Below the pieces are notes generated by a model. That model was given only the letters and a program-made list of their open reading frames with translations, made no database searches and was not told where the DNA came from. Shown in pieces: positions 12,385 through 24,486 of a DNA stretch of 64,000 nt; the first letter of the stretch is position 1; each line of letters opens with the position of its first letter. This stretch comes from Agriotes lineatus (Eukaryota; Arthropoda; Insecta; Coleoptera; Elateridae). The translations under genes were made by a program, and so were the position numbers. Location of the stretch: the NCBI GenBank assembly GCA_940337035.1, contig CALNHX010003565.1, forward strand, positions 1-64,000, given 5' to 3'.

Positions 12385-13060
12385 GTGCCTTTTTACTTCC
12401 TTTTAAGATAAAGGAAGTATTGGATTTACCCCAAAAATTCTAAATTGAGTTTTTAACAGATCTTCATGTTTTAGAGTACCTTGAATCCAAAAACCATGTT
12501 TTTGTTCATTGGTCTGTCTGTCTGTGTGTCTGTCTGCCTGTACGTGTGTCTGTGAACAGAATATCTCAATAACGAAAAGAGGTATGGCGTTAAAACTTCA
12601 TATATAAGTTTTGTGTACTATGTAGATGCGACAGCAGACTTTTTAAAAAAATCGCATAACCGGAGTTAGGTGTTTACTCTTGTAATTTTTCAGTTTTTTT
12701 CGATTTTTTTAAAAACGGCTCTAACATTTTTTTTCAAACTTTACAGTTTTATTACATTTTTAATGTGTATTGATGTGAAATAGGTGATTTTCTAGTTAAA
12801 TACCTCTAAAATGGATCTCTTTTGTTTCTTTCGTATTTTAAATAAAACACCCTGTATATTATTAAATTTTTGAATTCCGTTTAAAATTTTCGAGAAAATT
12901 TGTCTCTTCAACTAACGCTCTATTTTGTACTGTTTTTGTAGAATTTGCAATTTTTGAAAAATGCTGACAAATGCTTAAAAATTGAAAATCAAATTTTTGG
13001 CTAATCATTACATCACTGTAAAAGAAAGTTGTGTGAGTGTATCACACCAGATTTTTTATT
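12385..13060 (-). repeat. Dispersed repeat family A, reverse-strand copy
   Basis: The reverse complement matches 44370-45060 over nearly its whole length, including the TCTG/TGTC microsatellite (12510-12555 on this strand) and the outer end CAGATTTTTTATTTTC-like at about 13050. It is about 680 bp long, non-coding and of unknown class. Confidence 0.8.
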
Positions 13061-13489
13061 TTCAGTTATTGAAAAACCGGTCATCAATTTTTTTTTAATG
13101 TTTGTCAAATGTAAACATGGGCTTGTAGTTTCATATGATACAAAGTTTTTCTTCAATATATGTATTTACTACATATTTTTAAAGCTAAACAGCAGTTTGC
13201 ATTTATTTTTTCGTTTAGAAAATTTACTCATAGAATCACATAGTCTACAGTTGAATTAAAATATGCAAATATTATCTATGTATGAATTAGTATTCGAACG
13301 TTTACAATTTTTTATTTTGGAACATCTAAAAAGCTAACCCTGTAAGAGGCAGCCACCCCCGAGACTAGCCCTCTCGCGCATTTTGTACTGAGCACATGAT
13401 GCACCCTGCCAAAAGGATGTAGATCGGACGACCAGTTAGCTTTTGCGTCTTGTATACTTCTTATGCCATTTTTTAAATTTTTTCTTCCC

Positions 13490-13760
13490 TTCTCTAAAAG
13501 ACGATTTCTTCAGATGTTCACGTTTCGGGGTCCCTAGATGACGAAAAACAGGTTTTCTCAATTTCATATGTCTGTCTGTCCGTCACTCTGTCTGTCTGTC
13601 CGTCTGTCCGCCTGTTGGCAATACAGCGCAAAAACTATTTGTTAGAGGAAGACGATATTTTTCATGCGGATTATACATATGTCTACCTGGCTCGAAACAC
13701 AGAAAATTTCGGTCAAATATATACAGAGTGAGTACCTTAAAAAATAAAACTCGGCTTATT
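13490..13760. repeat. Dispersed repeat family B with (TCTG)n
   Basis: Starts near GATTTCTTCAGATGTTCACG with GGGTCCCTAGATGACGAAAA, then a TCTG/TCCG microsatellite at 13568-13615, and AAATATATACAGAGTGAGTACC near 13715. The same landmarks recur in two separate places, near 23255-23320 and near 28340-28440. Non-coding. Confidence 0.65.
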
Positions 13761-14555
13761 ATTGCTTTAACTTAAGAACTATTAGTTTAAATAAAAGTAA
13801 TATTTTGCACGTAGCTCAGGTTTACCTTTCACGAAAAATGGAATATTGAGCATCCAACATAGACAATTGTTTTTCCTTTGATATTTTCAAAATCTTTAGT
13901 TGCAAACTTTCACGTGAGATAGGTCTGTGTAAAATTCTTTTCAGATTTTTTGAGGGTTCCTCACACGGGATGCTCATGTTCAAGTTTTGGTATTCATAAA
14001 TGGAAGGCTCGCGCACTTGAAGCACTCTTGTTGAACGCTTAAGGGCAGTATACTAGTGCCTTTAAGGGTACCTTAACTTATTAATCTAACCTAACTTTAT
14101 TGTTGAGCTTGGCATTTTGCTATTGTTGAGCGATACGCAAGTGTACAATTTTATAATTAATTACATTCTTACTCTGCATGCCTAGACTTTGCTAATGGGG
14201 TTGGCAAAAAAGGCCTATGAAGGCCTACTTGCTGGACTCGCTAGAGTCTCCCCAAAAATACTACGACTAGCTACTACTATCTCAATGAACGATTTTTGAA
14301 AATTTGTGCAACACGTGGAAGACGACCATAATTATTTCCCTATTTCAAGGTAATGTTTTACATTTTATAGCAGATCAGTAGTTTGTAATAGGGTGCCTTG
14401 ATGTCAATTTGACGTATTTGTCTTAAATTTGTTTTAAAAACTACAGTTATTACCTTCACTGTTAGTGAAACTACACACAGAAGTAATGATAATACTCATA
14501 AAAAATATTATCTGGTTACAATCATTTTAATTTGAAAATAATGTTAGCCTTTAAT
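13761..14555. other. No gene seen
   Basis: AT-rich DNA with no recognised element. A short reverse-strand frame at 13822-14025 has no recognisable features. Confidence 0.45.
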
Positions 14556-15240
14556 ACAGGGTGTCTCAGAGAGTCTTGCACTTTTATCTTTGAAATAACT
14601 TTTGAACCTGTTGAGATATAATTGCTTAGTTTCCTGCTTCAGTATAAAGTAAAGTTTGGAAATGTTCTGTCATAATTTAAATAGATCACAGTATAACATT
14701 TTGATGTTCAACAACATGCGTTTTGTGTTCGCAGTTTTTATCGACAAAATAATTATCGTTACTGGTCTGAGGGGAGTCACTGGTTGTAGCATCATAGTCC
14801 ATTACATAGCCCGGCAGCAATACCCTCGAAAGACATAATAGGCCCATACTTTTTCTAAAATCACAAACGGTTACTATAATTCTCACAGCTCCGCCGCAAC
14901 GTTTCCTGAGCTTTTGGCACTGTACTCCAAGAATTTGATAGTTTTGATGACCAATAGTGATTCCAGCAAGGTGGGGAGGGCTACTGTCACACATAAAATA
15001 CCGTATTAGCAGCTGCAAGAGAATTTTTCCCTACCAAATTAATATCAAGAGGAGACCTCAATTGGCCTCCCAGAAGCCCGAACTTAACTCCACGGATTTT
15101 TTTATGCTATCTCAAAAGTCATGTCTATGACAACGCCCCAGAAAATTTACTCCAACTCAAGGTAATGATAAATATTAGGCATCCTTTGCAAGAGTGCCAG
15201 CTCCGACAAGGGCAACACTTAGATTATTTAATTTTTCACA
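14556..15240 (+). pseudogene. Tc1/mariner-superfamily transposase C-terminal remnant
   Basis: Around 14950-15210 the + strand, read in pieces, matches the catalytic C-terminal half of the mariner-like transposases that carry an N-terminal DUF4817-type helix-turn-helix: a decayed FQQDGATCHT motif (here with G for D), then SRGDLNWPPRSPNLTP and LKSHVYDNAPENLLQL. The aspartate of the first motif is lost, and stops and frame changes are frequent. A TACAGGGTGTCTCAGAGAGT sequence at 14557 may be its left end. A deletion derivative of the same family, carrying the N-terminus, lies at 45356-45926. Confidence 0.65.
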
Positions 15241-15244
15241 CATA

Positions 15245-17270
15245 AATTTCCAAGATAATATATGTAGTTTTAAGTTCTAAATAAAGTTATCGATAAAGTA
15301 CGGGTATTTGATAATGACATTAAAGTAGAGTAGAAAATACTTTGCTTACGAAAAATGTTGAAATTTTCATTATGTTTTCAATGATGGGCGAAGTGATCCA
15401 TTTTTGTAAATAGGGCGCGAAATATTTTTACGTTCTAGCAAAGAGCATATAATGCTCTTTGGTTCTAGAAAGCGTCCAGAGGCGTTTGAATTAATTTATT
15501 GAACACAATGAATCAATATATTTAACATTTTGTCACTTTAACTTAAACAGTTAGTTTTAACAATATTATTATACTATAGTTAATTAATTAGTTTCTCCTC
15601 TAAATTAAAAGTTCCAATGTCACAATGACATAAATTTTACAATTATTAACTGTCAATTAAATTCATGTTGACAGTTCTATAATTGTTGTTCCAGTATTGC
15701 TTAACATTAATGCAGTTTATGTAAAACAAGTATTTGTATCTTGAATGCGAAATTCTTTTGTGTTCTCAAATAAATTTTTCTCATTTTCGAACGCAAAAGT
15801 AGCATACAAAAGTAGATAAAAAACTCACTATTAATGAATCGTTACCATCCTAATGCAAGAAAATACAACTCGTCCTACGGTCTCGTTGGTTTTTCAACTT
15901 TGGGATTACACAATAGGTACAATACCTTGTCCACCAAATTACTCTCAAAGTCTGACAGTAAATAACATCGTTTTGATGTTTTTTCAAATAAAAAAATTTA
16001 AATTTTGAGTTTAAAGCAATAATATAACTGAAATTACACAAATTATACCATTAGTTGCAATAGTACTTACTTTTGAGTCCCTTCAAGTACTAATTGAAAT
16101 ATATCTAAGCTACACTTTGTAAGCCAATTGTGACATATCTCATATCTCGAGTTCCACTTACTGCGTTAATGTAATATTTATCAACCACACTTGTAGTATC
16201 AAATTAAATATATTCTTTTCACTAATTATTAAAAAGAAATACTATCAGGTACAGTTCATTTATATACCTACCTTTTTTCTTAATGTGATAAGTAGGAATT
16301 GACGTAACTCCTAAATCAATTTGACATTTGAAATTATGTCATGTAATTATTACTGTTTAAGCCACAACTAGTCAGTTTTATAAGCAATGAGAATCCTGAT
16401 TCCCAGCTGAATGGGTTAACCTTCTACAAACAACTTCCTCTAATATTTAAAGACTGAATTCCTTTTAAAATATAATAACCATTTCATTTTTATGTATCAA
16501 ATACAAGTTTCAGGTACTTCATAAAGTTAAATTCGTATGTTGAGTTTCTTAGTAGCATATTGAAGTTTGATCTGACATTACAAAATAAAATACATATTGT
16601 CAAAATGTAATTTAATCAAATGTTAAATGTATCCAAACTTGATTAATAAATGAAGATTCTAAATATAACTTAATTCCAAAATATTCAAATTTCAAAATAT
16701 AATTGTCGAAAACGTTGAGTACTCAAATCACTATTAAGTTTAGAAAAATAATTCTTTTAAAATTAACTTCTAAATATAAATACAATAGTTTAAAGATTTG
16801 CCACACCAAACTTACTTTATAATTTCTTATTATTTTGTAAGAAATTGTCACTAACCTTCTGAATGTTTAAGTCTTGTAGTACATGAATGCTCTACCTCAG
16901 CTCCTAACTGTATAGGTTCTAGTCAGCAAACACCTACTGGTTGTTACCGACCAAAAAAAAACTCGTTGTAGCTCTTTGAAAACTCTATTACTTGAATAGA
17001 CTGTTCTACAGCATACCACAACACTCACTTTCACACGTTAAATGGAATCAAATAATCTTGAATTATATATTTGAATATTATTTGTGACTTTTAAGTCAAA
17101 TTTGATCGTTGAGAATGCTTTATTACTACTACATATCAAACAGCAATTATTATTCTATCACAATTAATGGGAATTTGACCCTTAACGTGACTATTTCTCG
17201 TAGATTCTGAATTCAAGTTATTTTGTTACTCACAAAATATAAACAACCTTGTGGTATATTTTTTTGTATA
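15245..17270. other. No gene seen
   Basis: About 2 kb of strongly AT-rich DNA without recognised repeats or convincing reading frames on either strand. Confidence 0.5.
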
Positions 17271-17274
17271 TGCT

Positions 17275-17665
17275 CCCAAAAATAGCTATTTTAGGGACTC
17301 ATTCGAGTCTGTAAAATGGTACATTTACGGCCTAGTCCCTAAAAGTTGTCATAGCAACTTTTTGCGGATTATTCCTCATTTGAGTCCGTAAAATGGTACA
17401 TTTACGGCCTAGTCCCTAAAAGTTGTCATAGCAACCGTTTGCGGATTATTTCTGAAGGTGTTTTTCTGATCACAATGAATATTAAATTAATGGATATTTG
17501 TTATTTAAAAATTTTGGGAGCTAAAACAAAAAAACATTGTTTGTTACACGTCCCTAAAAAGATTTTGCGGACTGATCTGCTATTCCAGACGAGGCGAAGC
17601 CGAGTCTGGAATAGCAACGATTCGTCCAAAAAAACTTTGTTTTAGGGACTTGTAACAAAAATAGC
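17275..17665. repeat. Foldback element with tandem arm duplication and GC-rich apex
   Basis: The left part contains two tandem copies of a roughly 75-bp unit (AAATGGTACATTTACGGCCT, GTCCCTAAAAGTTGTCATAG) at about 17305-17445. The right part folds around GACGAGGCGAAGCCGAGTC at 17588-17606, with outer arms TTGTTACACGTCCCTAAAA and TTTAGGGACTTGTAACAAAA. Both outer edges carry AAATAGCTATTTT. Confidence 0.7.
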
Positions 17666-17989
17666 TATTTTTTTAAATCGGCAGTGAAGTACCGCGAAAT
17701 AGTCAACAGTAATTACATAAGTGGTGATATTGTTTTTATAGTTTTAACTAGATTCACGAATCTTAATAGCAACAAAGATGAGTGCTATTCTAGTTAAAAT
17801 TATTTAAAAAAAATATTACCACGAATGTAATTCGGCGTGATTATTTTTTAAACGGTCCAGGTTGTAGATAGGGTTTGATGGAACTTCCGGATGAGTGCTA
17901 TTGGTCGATTTGAATTTTTTTCTCGTTATTATTGACTGATAGGACAGTTTAAAAAATAATCTACCTAACTTTGACTACGAATAGTATTC

Positions 17990-18004
17990 GGGGGGGGGGG
18001 GGGG
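17990..18004. repeat. Poly-G run
   Basis: An uninterrupted run of about 14 G residues in otherwise AT-rich DNA. Its length should be treated as uncertain, because such runs are often miscounted in assemblies. Confidence 0.9.
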
Positions 18005-18518
18005 ACTATTCAGTGAATTAAACCTAGTTTCCAATTTTAAAAGACTCAAAATTCAGTTACACGTGTTAAAAAACAATTTTAGTAAACATTTTCAATAAAG
18101 ATCTTAATTTGTTTAAAATAGTCACTTGAGCACTAGTATAATATTCGCTGCAATTTGGTACTAGTACCTACAATAGCCACTACAATTTACTTTAGTTGGA
18201 CATGAAATGCAAAATCTGACGATTTCATTAGTCCACTTTTGACAGATGACAGGTGAACTGAATAGTTAAAACTACGATTTGTTTTTGTCCAGCACTCTGT
18301 TGTTTTCGCTGCGTGTTTTGAGTTATAATACGCGTGTCGCGCATCACCGATCACTGATTTGCACCGTGATTGCAAAACATCTGCATTTATTACTTATCTA
18401 CCGCATAATTATATTATGGTTATTAGTTATACGTGAATAATATCATTTGTAATCACTAAAAAAAGGTATTTAAAGATATTTTATTTGCGAATAATAGTTA
18501 TTAGCAATATAACGCATA

Positions 18519-18603
18519 ACAAACGAGAATAAATTTGTGGCCGAGACCGTCAGGCTGAGGCTAATGAATTTATCCCAGTTAGATGCGATAACGGCCGTTT
18601 GTC
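18519..18603. repeat. Hairpin class, copy with GGCCGAGACCG apex
   Basis: Outer arms AACAAACG and CGTTTGT, inner arms ATAAATTT and GAATTTAT, and apex GGCCGAGACCGTCAGGCTGAGGC-like. Same architecture as the hairpins at 6881 and 17588. Confidence 0.5.
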
Positions 18604-18779
18604 TTCGAATATTTTTCATAACACCTACAAAAATTTAAATTTTAGCTCAATAAATGAAAAAGCTAAATAGGTAGTATTAGGTACTTAGTAGTTTGAACCC
18701 ACACCGCGCCGATGTGGTAGCATAGCAACGGTTGTTTACATCAGTCAAGTTGTGAGAAAAAATAATGCAGCAACGCGAA

Positions 18780-19322
18780 AACGAAGCTGGAAAGCTGCAA
18801 AGAGGATTTTAAGAAATGTAAATGAGACGATAGATTGGTGTGAATGGACAGAAACTTAACTAGTTTCGTAGATGCAGACTGGGGAAACAGCAAGCGTGAT
18901 AAAAAATCATACAGTAGACATGTATTCAAACTAAAAAGAGGCGTAATACCATGGGAAAGTAAGAAAAAAAAACGGTAGCTTTGTCAAATACATAGCACTG
19001 AGTGAAAAAACCAAGAAGGCAATCTTTTTACAAAATCTGACTTTTGAATTATTTGGTAAAAAGACTGGGATAACAATATTTATTGTTAATAAAACAACAC
19101 AAAAAATGGCCGGTAACCAGATGTTTCATAACAGAACGAAACATTTCGATATGACATATCACTTCATTAGACAAATGGTAGAAGCGGGCTTGGTTAGCTT
19201 GCAATACTTACCTACAGAAGAAATGGTAGCCGATGTAATGATAAAAGGATTATCATCACAGAGGCATCAGAAGATATTAGAATTGCTACGTATGCTGCAA
19301 AAGTTCCCATTACCAGGGGGAG
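18780..19322 (+). pseudogene. Ty1/Copia RNase H C-terminal fragment
   Basis: Read in pieces, the + strand gives KRILRNVNETIDW, then LTSFVDADWGNSKRDKKSYS (the Copia RNase H ADWG region), and then an open stretch (19106-19333) with TKHFDMTYHFIRQMVEAG and YLPTEEMVADVMIKGLSS, the very conserved Copia pol C-terminus. Frames are disrupted between 18860 and 19100. A purine-rich CAGGGGGAG at 19314-19322 fits the polypurine tract and is followed directly by a TGTTGA LTR start. Nothing upstream of the RNase H is present. Confidence 0.85.
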
Positions 19323-19450
19323 TGTTGAAATAGTTTTAGAATGTAAGCGAATTTTTGTAGTATTTCTATTAGTTTATAAACATACTGTACATCTTATGAC
19401 TTGCCATCCTAACTGAAACCATGTATATAATTGTGTCAAGTATAGTAAAC
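19323..19450 (+). mobile_element. Copia 3' LTR (start clear, end uncertain)
   Basis: TGTTGAAATAG directly after the polypurine tract is the classic start of a Copia LTR. The end cannot be fixed without the other LTR, which is not in the window; the 19450 limit is arbitrary. Confidence 0.5.
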
Positions 19451-19490
19451 TAGATGTGAAAAAAAATTACTAAAAAAATTTACGTCATAA

Positions 19491-19567
19491 CTAGATATTA
19501 TAGTAATTTACGATACAAGTGCGTAAAGATGCTTTACGCCTGTGTATCGTTCACTATTTTATCTACG
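19491..19567. repeat. Hairpin class, short copy
   Basis: The ACGATACA..GTGCGTAAAG stem pairs with CTTTACGCCTGTGTATCGT around the loop ATG. The outer right end is ATTTTATCTACG, matching the ends of the hairpins at 6881 and 19763. Confidence 0.65.
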
Positions 19568-19762
19568 ATAGAATATAAAAAATACGGTAAATATTAAAAA
19601 AAATCAAATGTAAATTAGGATTACTAACAAACGGTCGTAATTTTGAGTGGTTAAAAAATTTAAAACACGTTGCTACTGACGACGTAAACTAATAAAAACA
19701 TGTTATTAAACAGTCGTTTTACAAACTTAAAACTGCCAACTAAAAGTCAGTTTTACACACTG

Positions 19763-19912
19763 TCGTAGATAATAGTATATTATTATATGAGCGATTATGA
19801 CAGCCATTATTCACGAAGATGACATTTGCGCCACAAGCCGAAGGCGCGTGGCGCAAGTCATCTGAGTGAATAATGGCCATAATAGCGAATATAATACGAT
19901 ATTTTATCTACT
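19763..19912. repeat. Hairpin class, copy with GCGCCACAAGCCGAAGGCGC apex
   Basis: Terminal GTAGATAA at 19764 and ATTTTATCTAC at 19901-19911, then CATTATTCAC and GTGAATAATGG arms, then GATGACATTTGCGCC against GGCGCAAGTCATC. The centre, AAGCCGAAGGCGCG, is GC-rich. Confidence 0.75.
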
Positions 19913-19989
19913 TCTATGCAATAGGAGTCTTGTATTCATATTTCCCAATTATGACATTTGTGACAGATGTTAACTTCAAAAGTCATTTA

Positions 19990-20120
19990 ATAATAAGAAT
20001 GAATTTTGTGATTGGCTACAACCTATTGAGTAATGAAAATAGAATTTTCTGATTGGTTGCAACTTGCAAACTATTGAATAATGAAAATAGAATTTTATGA
20101 TTGGCTGCAAACTGTGAATT
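19990..20120. repeat. Short tandem repeat, about 47-bp unit, three copies
   Basis: The words TAATGAAAATAGAATTTT and TGATTGGCTGCAA recur three times with small differences. Confidence 0.75.
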
Positions 20121-20331
20121 ATGAATCATAATTAATGGCCATTGTGCAGTACGAGTAGATAAAAATTTTAATTATCCCAATGTCACATTTCCATTAATCA
20201 GTGTCAAATTAAATTTTGTTAGATGGTTTTCAACTGTCGAGATGAAAAAAGAACTGTGAAAGTAACGGAAGAAGCATTGAAGATTTCCGAGAACTATTCA
20301 TTGCATAAAAAATTCACCAATATACTCGTAT

Positions 20332-20523
20332 TCAGATGCAGCCTATTCAGAGACAGTTTCCAAGAAATACAAAGAGATTAAAACGAACGTAAATCCAACC
20401 ATATTGAATGCGTTAAGAGGAATTGTCCACCAAATGTATTTAAGTGGAAAAAAGCATGTAAGAATAAAAGCAATGGTGTCCGAGGAAATTCCAGATTTGT
20501 TGTTCTCAAAAGTCAATAAATAG
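20332..20523 (+). pseudogene. Unrecognised coding-like fragment
   Basis: An open + frame without an early ATG reads SDAAYSETVSKKYKEIKTN, then NALRGIVHQMYLSGKKHVRI, and ends ...LLFSKVNK, stop. Its balanced composition looks more like decayed coding sequence than random AT-rich DNA. I do not recognise the family. It lies between hairpin and MITE sequences, so a transposon or retroposed-gene fragment is most likely. Confidence 0.35.
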
Positions 20524-20646
20524 CCTACCGACATTCAAGAAACTGGTTTTATATTCAAAAGAAGGTGAAACGATGGCTACTGCAAGCACAAAAACGGGAG
20601 ACCTTGGCTCTAACAGTGAAATTATAACATTTTATACCGTATAATC

Positions 20647-21031
20647 GAAAACTTTCAACGTCTAGAGGGCAGTTGATTTTTTGTTAAATTAAATTTATGG
20701 AAGTCATGAGTAAAGCTACTTAATAATATAACCTATACAATTTTAACAGATAAACTTAACTTTACAAGATGTTTAATGCCAAGCACTAGGTGGTTCTGGG
20801 TATGGAAAATGCAGCAAATCATTTTGAATAGCTGTAGTTGTGTTTGTTACTAACATTTTTATGTAAGTATTCAACAAGAATGTTTGTATTTGTTGAAATG
20901 ACACTCTTGACATAACCTTAAACTGACAGATATAAAATTCCAATGTGACTTTTACTACCACGACTGCCAACAAATTTTTTTGACAATATAATTCCACAGG
21001 CATCTGGACGTTGAAAGTTTTCGATCATACT
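20647..21031. mobile_element. MITE-like element with ATCGAAAACTTTCAACGTC inverted ends
   Basis: ATCGAAAACTTTCAACGTC at about 20644 and its exact complement GACGTTGAAAGTTTTCGAT at about 21010-21029 bound an AT-rich non-coding interval. Exact target duplications are unclear. Confidence 0.6.
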
Positions 21032-21299
21032 GGATTCATTGCAATGATTACAAATCTTTATCAGAAAACTGTATGAAATAAGTATACACATGCAAAATGT
21101 AATAAAACCCTTACAATTTTATGTCTTGTGATTTGTTGCATTTCCATGACTATGCTATACATATTCTAGTCCAGTAAAATTGTCTGAAAACACCCTGTCA
21201 CCTTAAAAAAATTGGCCCCAATGATTGCTCTTGCCCAGTGGTTTAGGGTCATTAGACAAGTGAAAAACCAAAAAGCGGTGCCCCTGCCAAACAGCCGCC

Positions 21300-21940
21300 A
21301 TCTTGAAAATAATTACATTTGTTTTTTTCTCGCGATCCATTGGTCGCACAGAAAAAGTTATTGAACAAAAAATGAATTGAACAAATTTGGAACGAACTCC
21401 AAATATTACACCAGCAAATTTAAGAGCTTTACTGATCTGGGCCAAATAATATGATTATGGGCTCGTATATTCCTTTCCCATAATTTTCATTGTTTTTATC
21501 CATACCAATTTTTCGGTATCGCGGCAATGACCAAAAATGTGTAGAGCTTCTGTAGATTCTGAAAACCTATTCACACTAAAACTACTTGAGTGAAGGGACG
21601 TAACGATTTTACCTCCTAAAAGAAAAATGGTTACTTTGCTGCACCGGACTTTGAAGGGCTGTCACTCGGAGACTATTTAAATCAATTACATTATTAAAAG
21701 AGATTCGTGCATATTTTTTCAAGCACTACAACCTTTACATTCGCATTTTGCGGGAAAAAACACCTCCACAGAGCTAGAATGGCGGAAACCGAGTTTTGAT
21801 AACTTTGTCGCCCTCTACCGTTAGCAATACCAACTTCTTGGTATAGCGGCAATCAAAAATGTGTTGAATCTTATTTCCAACATATTTTGTTCAATAACTG
21901 TTTCTGTGCCACCAATGCATTGCGAGAAAAAAATAATAAT
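21300..21940. repeat. Imperfect inverted repeat
   Basis: TTTTTCTCGCGATCCATTGG near 21327 followed by GTTATTGAACAAAAAATG is matched in inverse orientation near 21880-21935 (ACAGAAAC, TTGTTCAATAAC, CAATGCATTGCGAG on the + strand). The words GGTATCGCGGCAATGACC and GGTATAGCGGCAATCA lie inside both halves. A decayed foldback element. Confidence 0.45.
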
Positions 21941-21959
21941 TGGGACTGGTTTCTTCATA

Positions 21960-23334
21960 TGTTAAATTAATAAAACCCAGTTTTCAAGTTAAATGGTGTT
22001 TAATTGAATTAAGGGTTGTGAAAGTAATGTAAAGAGATAAATTGATAGATGAACCATAAGTAATAAAGGTGGTTCGTGGTTGAGTGCAAGCTGAGTCCAT
22101 TGGTGGAGCTTGTCTGCGAATGTATGGTGCCGCTCGTAAAAGATGTTGACTGGTTCCTGAATTGGTGGTAGTAACTTTAAAAGGAAGAAGCCGTGCAGCT
22201 GAAGGTGATGCAGTTGCAGCCATTTAGGATCGACAGGTAATTCTTAGTTTGAAGTTCGTTGAGGTCTTGGTTTCCAGACTGCCTAGTCCAGCGGTAGAAT
22301 TGAAAATAATACCTGGAAAAGGGGATGCCTATGGAATTGACGTAGTGAACAGCTAACTAAGATAAGCATTCTTTTACCACATGCAAATTAATAAATACAA
22401 TAGATAAGACTCGCTGGATTAAATAGATTGCAATTGGTTGTTTTATTCAGTATTAAGTGCAAGTGAGGTTATTTTAAAGCATAATACACCCTCACTAAAA
22501 AGAATGCGAGAATATCATTTAACCAAGTTTGTATTGGACTTGATGCCAATTGTATAAAATTATTATTTTACCCAATTTTAAAACCCCACCCTAATTTGAG
22601 TTATTTATGTTCTACCGAGATAGGCTATTGAAATAAAGATTTAATGATTAAACTAAAAGGCAGAATACTTGGATATTCAATTAACTTTGTACCTAATATT
22701 TATAGCAGCAATTTTTGAGTAGCTACAAAAATCTAAATTAATATAGAAAAATAATACGTTCATTCATTGCAATATAGTGCTCAATAAACAATATAAAAAC
22801 CAATATGTAACCCCATTACATTTCAAATCAGTGAAGCAGTATTACGAGAGTCAACTGTTGCATTTCGTGACCGAAAATTAAAGTGTACTTTCTATGGTAC
22901 AGTCGCTGTCTTTGAAAAATAGCATTAAATATAGTTATATTTTTTGTAATAAGAAAAATCTAATTTTTTGTGTTGGGGTAAATTTAAATGCACTATTATA
23001 TAGGGTGTTATGGAAATAAGTGCAAATATTTTAACCCGTAATAGAACTCGCTTAAACTAAACAACTTCTCCATGTATCATTTTTTCGAAAACGCCCTCAA
23101 AACTGAGTAAAAATTCAAAACAATTTTACTCTAAAAATGCATACCCGTCTATGGAATAATACGTTAATTTAATGGCACAAAACACAAAAAACATTTCATT
23201 GATATGCAAACCAACAAAAATTGCATAGGTACTGAAAACATCACCTTCCGAGATTTCTTCAGATCTTCACTTTTAAGGGTCCCTAGATGACGAAAAGCAG
23301 TTTTTCTCAATTCCGATATTTTGAATACCTACAC
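21960..23334. other. No gene seen
   Basis: AT-rich sequence. A repeat-family-B landmark (GATTTCTTCAGATCTTCAC, GGGTCCCTAGATGACGAAAA) is present at 23255-23300. Confidence 0.45.
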
Positions 23335-23775
23335 ATTATACCGGGTGACAATGAAACTACTACCCACGGCGGCATTTCGAAACGGCTTGAGACAGAAATA
23401 TGCAATTCGGTATGTCGATAGGGTTGAAAATACTTGTCAAAATTCAATTGTCATTGAAAACCATAGCAACCTCTGTTCTGGCCTACTCAGTTTTTCCGTA
23501 AAACATATCTTTAAACGGCTCTATTTCAAAAACTATTAATTTTAGACATGGGGTATGTTAGACAAAAGTTATTTAGAATTGTTCAGAGAGCCATAAAAAT
23601 AAAAAATATATAGGGTGTCCCATTTAAAAATAACAAAGTCAAGGTCGACATTCAATTGTTTTTATGTTACAATTGTTCACAATTTTCAACCCTATCGACA
23701 TACCGAATTGCATATTTCTATCTCAAGCCGTTTCGAAATGCCGCCGTGGATAGTAGTTTCATTGTCACCAGGTAT
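23335..23775. repeat. Inverted repeat with GGTGACAATGAAACTACTA ends
   Basis: GGTGACAATGAAACTACTAC at 23344 and the complement at 23748-23770 start matching arms of about 110 bp that include GGCGGCATTTCGAAACGGCT and AATTCGGTATGTCGATAGGG. The spacer is about 200 bp of non-coding DNA. Confidence 0.75.
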
Positions 23776-24262
23776 ATACAGTGTCCGCCAACAAGTCGGC
23801 AGAATATGGGAAACATTTTTATTTTTGATTTTTCAAAAAAACTTTTTATGTATATACTTTGTGCTTGTCTAAAAACCTATTCACTCCCTATCATATATAC
23901 CGAGTAATTTTTACTTATTTAGAAAATGGAGATTTCGAAATTGTCAAAAACCGAAGAGTGCTATTTTTCGGAAATTTAGTCAGGACAAGAATTCGAAAAA
24001 GTGAAGTTCTAGAAGCAAATCATATTACTTTTGAGATAAAGGTGTTTTCTAGCTAATTCGACCCATCTGAATCCGCAAATGCCTGTTACCAACTCGAAAT
24101 TCCGTAAGTGAGATATTCAAGATGGCGGCCAAAAACCAGAAATCGACACATTTCCGCCTTCTAAGACGTATAAACGTAATGTAAACATCAAATTATAAGT
24201 TTTTGAGGACAAGGAACACCCGCATACATGAAAATAGTAAAATAATTTATCAATTATGTAAA
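23776..24262 (+). repeat. Left arm of a large interrupted inverted repeat
   Basis: This block is repeated in inverse orientation to the right in four pieces: 26495-26798, 27692-27752, 27892-27950 and 28276-28360. Shared words include ATGCCTGTTACCAACT, GTGAGATATTCAAGATGGCG, CTCGGTATATATGATAGGG (inverse) and ACAAGCACAAA (inverse). The pieces are in correct order with insertions between them. Confidence 0.8.
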
Positions 24263-24486
24263 ACACGACTTCCGGGTTTGGGCCGTGTCTTTATTGAGGT
24301 CGAAAAACTCAGCGTTAGGCCACTTTCGTAAGGTGCTTCATCAGGAGCAAAAACCAAAGAGCACTGTAACTCAACGTGTTTACCACGTCAGAGGCGAACC
24401 TTGACTAACGAGCGAAAGGAGAAATGCGAGAATTTATAGGCAAGCGCCGTCGCGGTTCAGTGGCGGTGGGCGGGGCTTAGGAATTA

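Noticed and set aside
17990..18004. G-quadruplex regulatory site
   Set aside because: It is a single homopolymer run with no spaced G-tracts and no gene nearby, and its length is unreliable.
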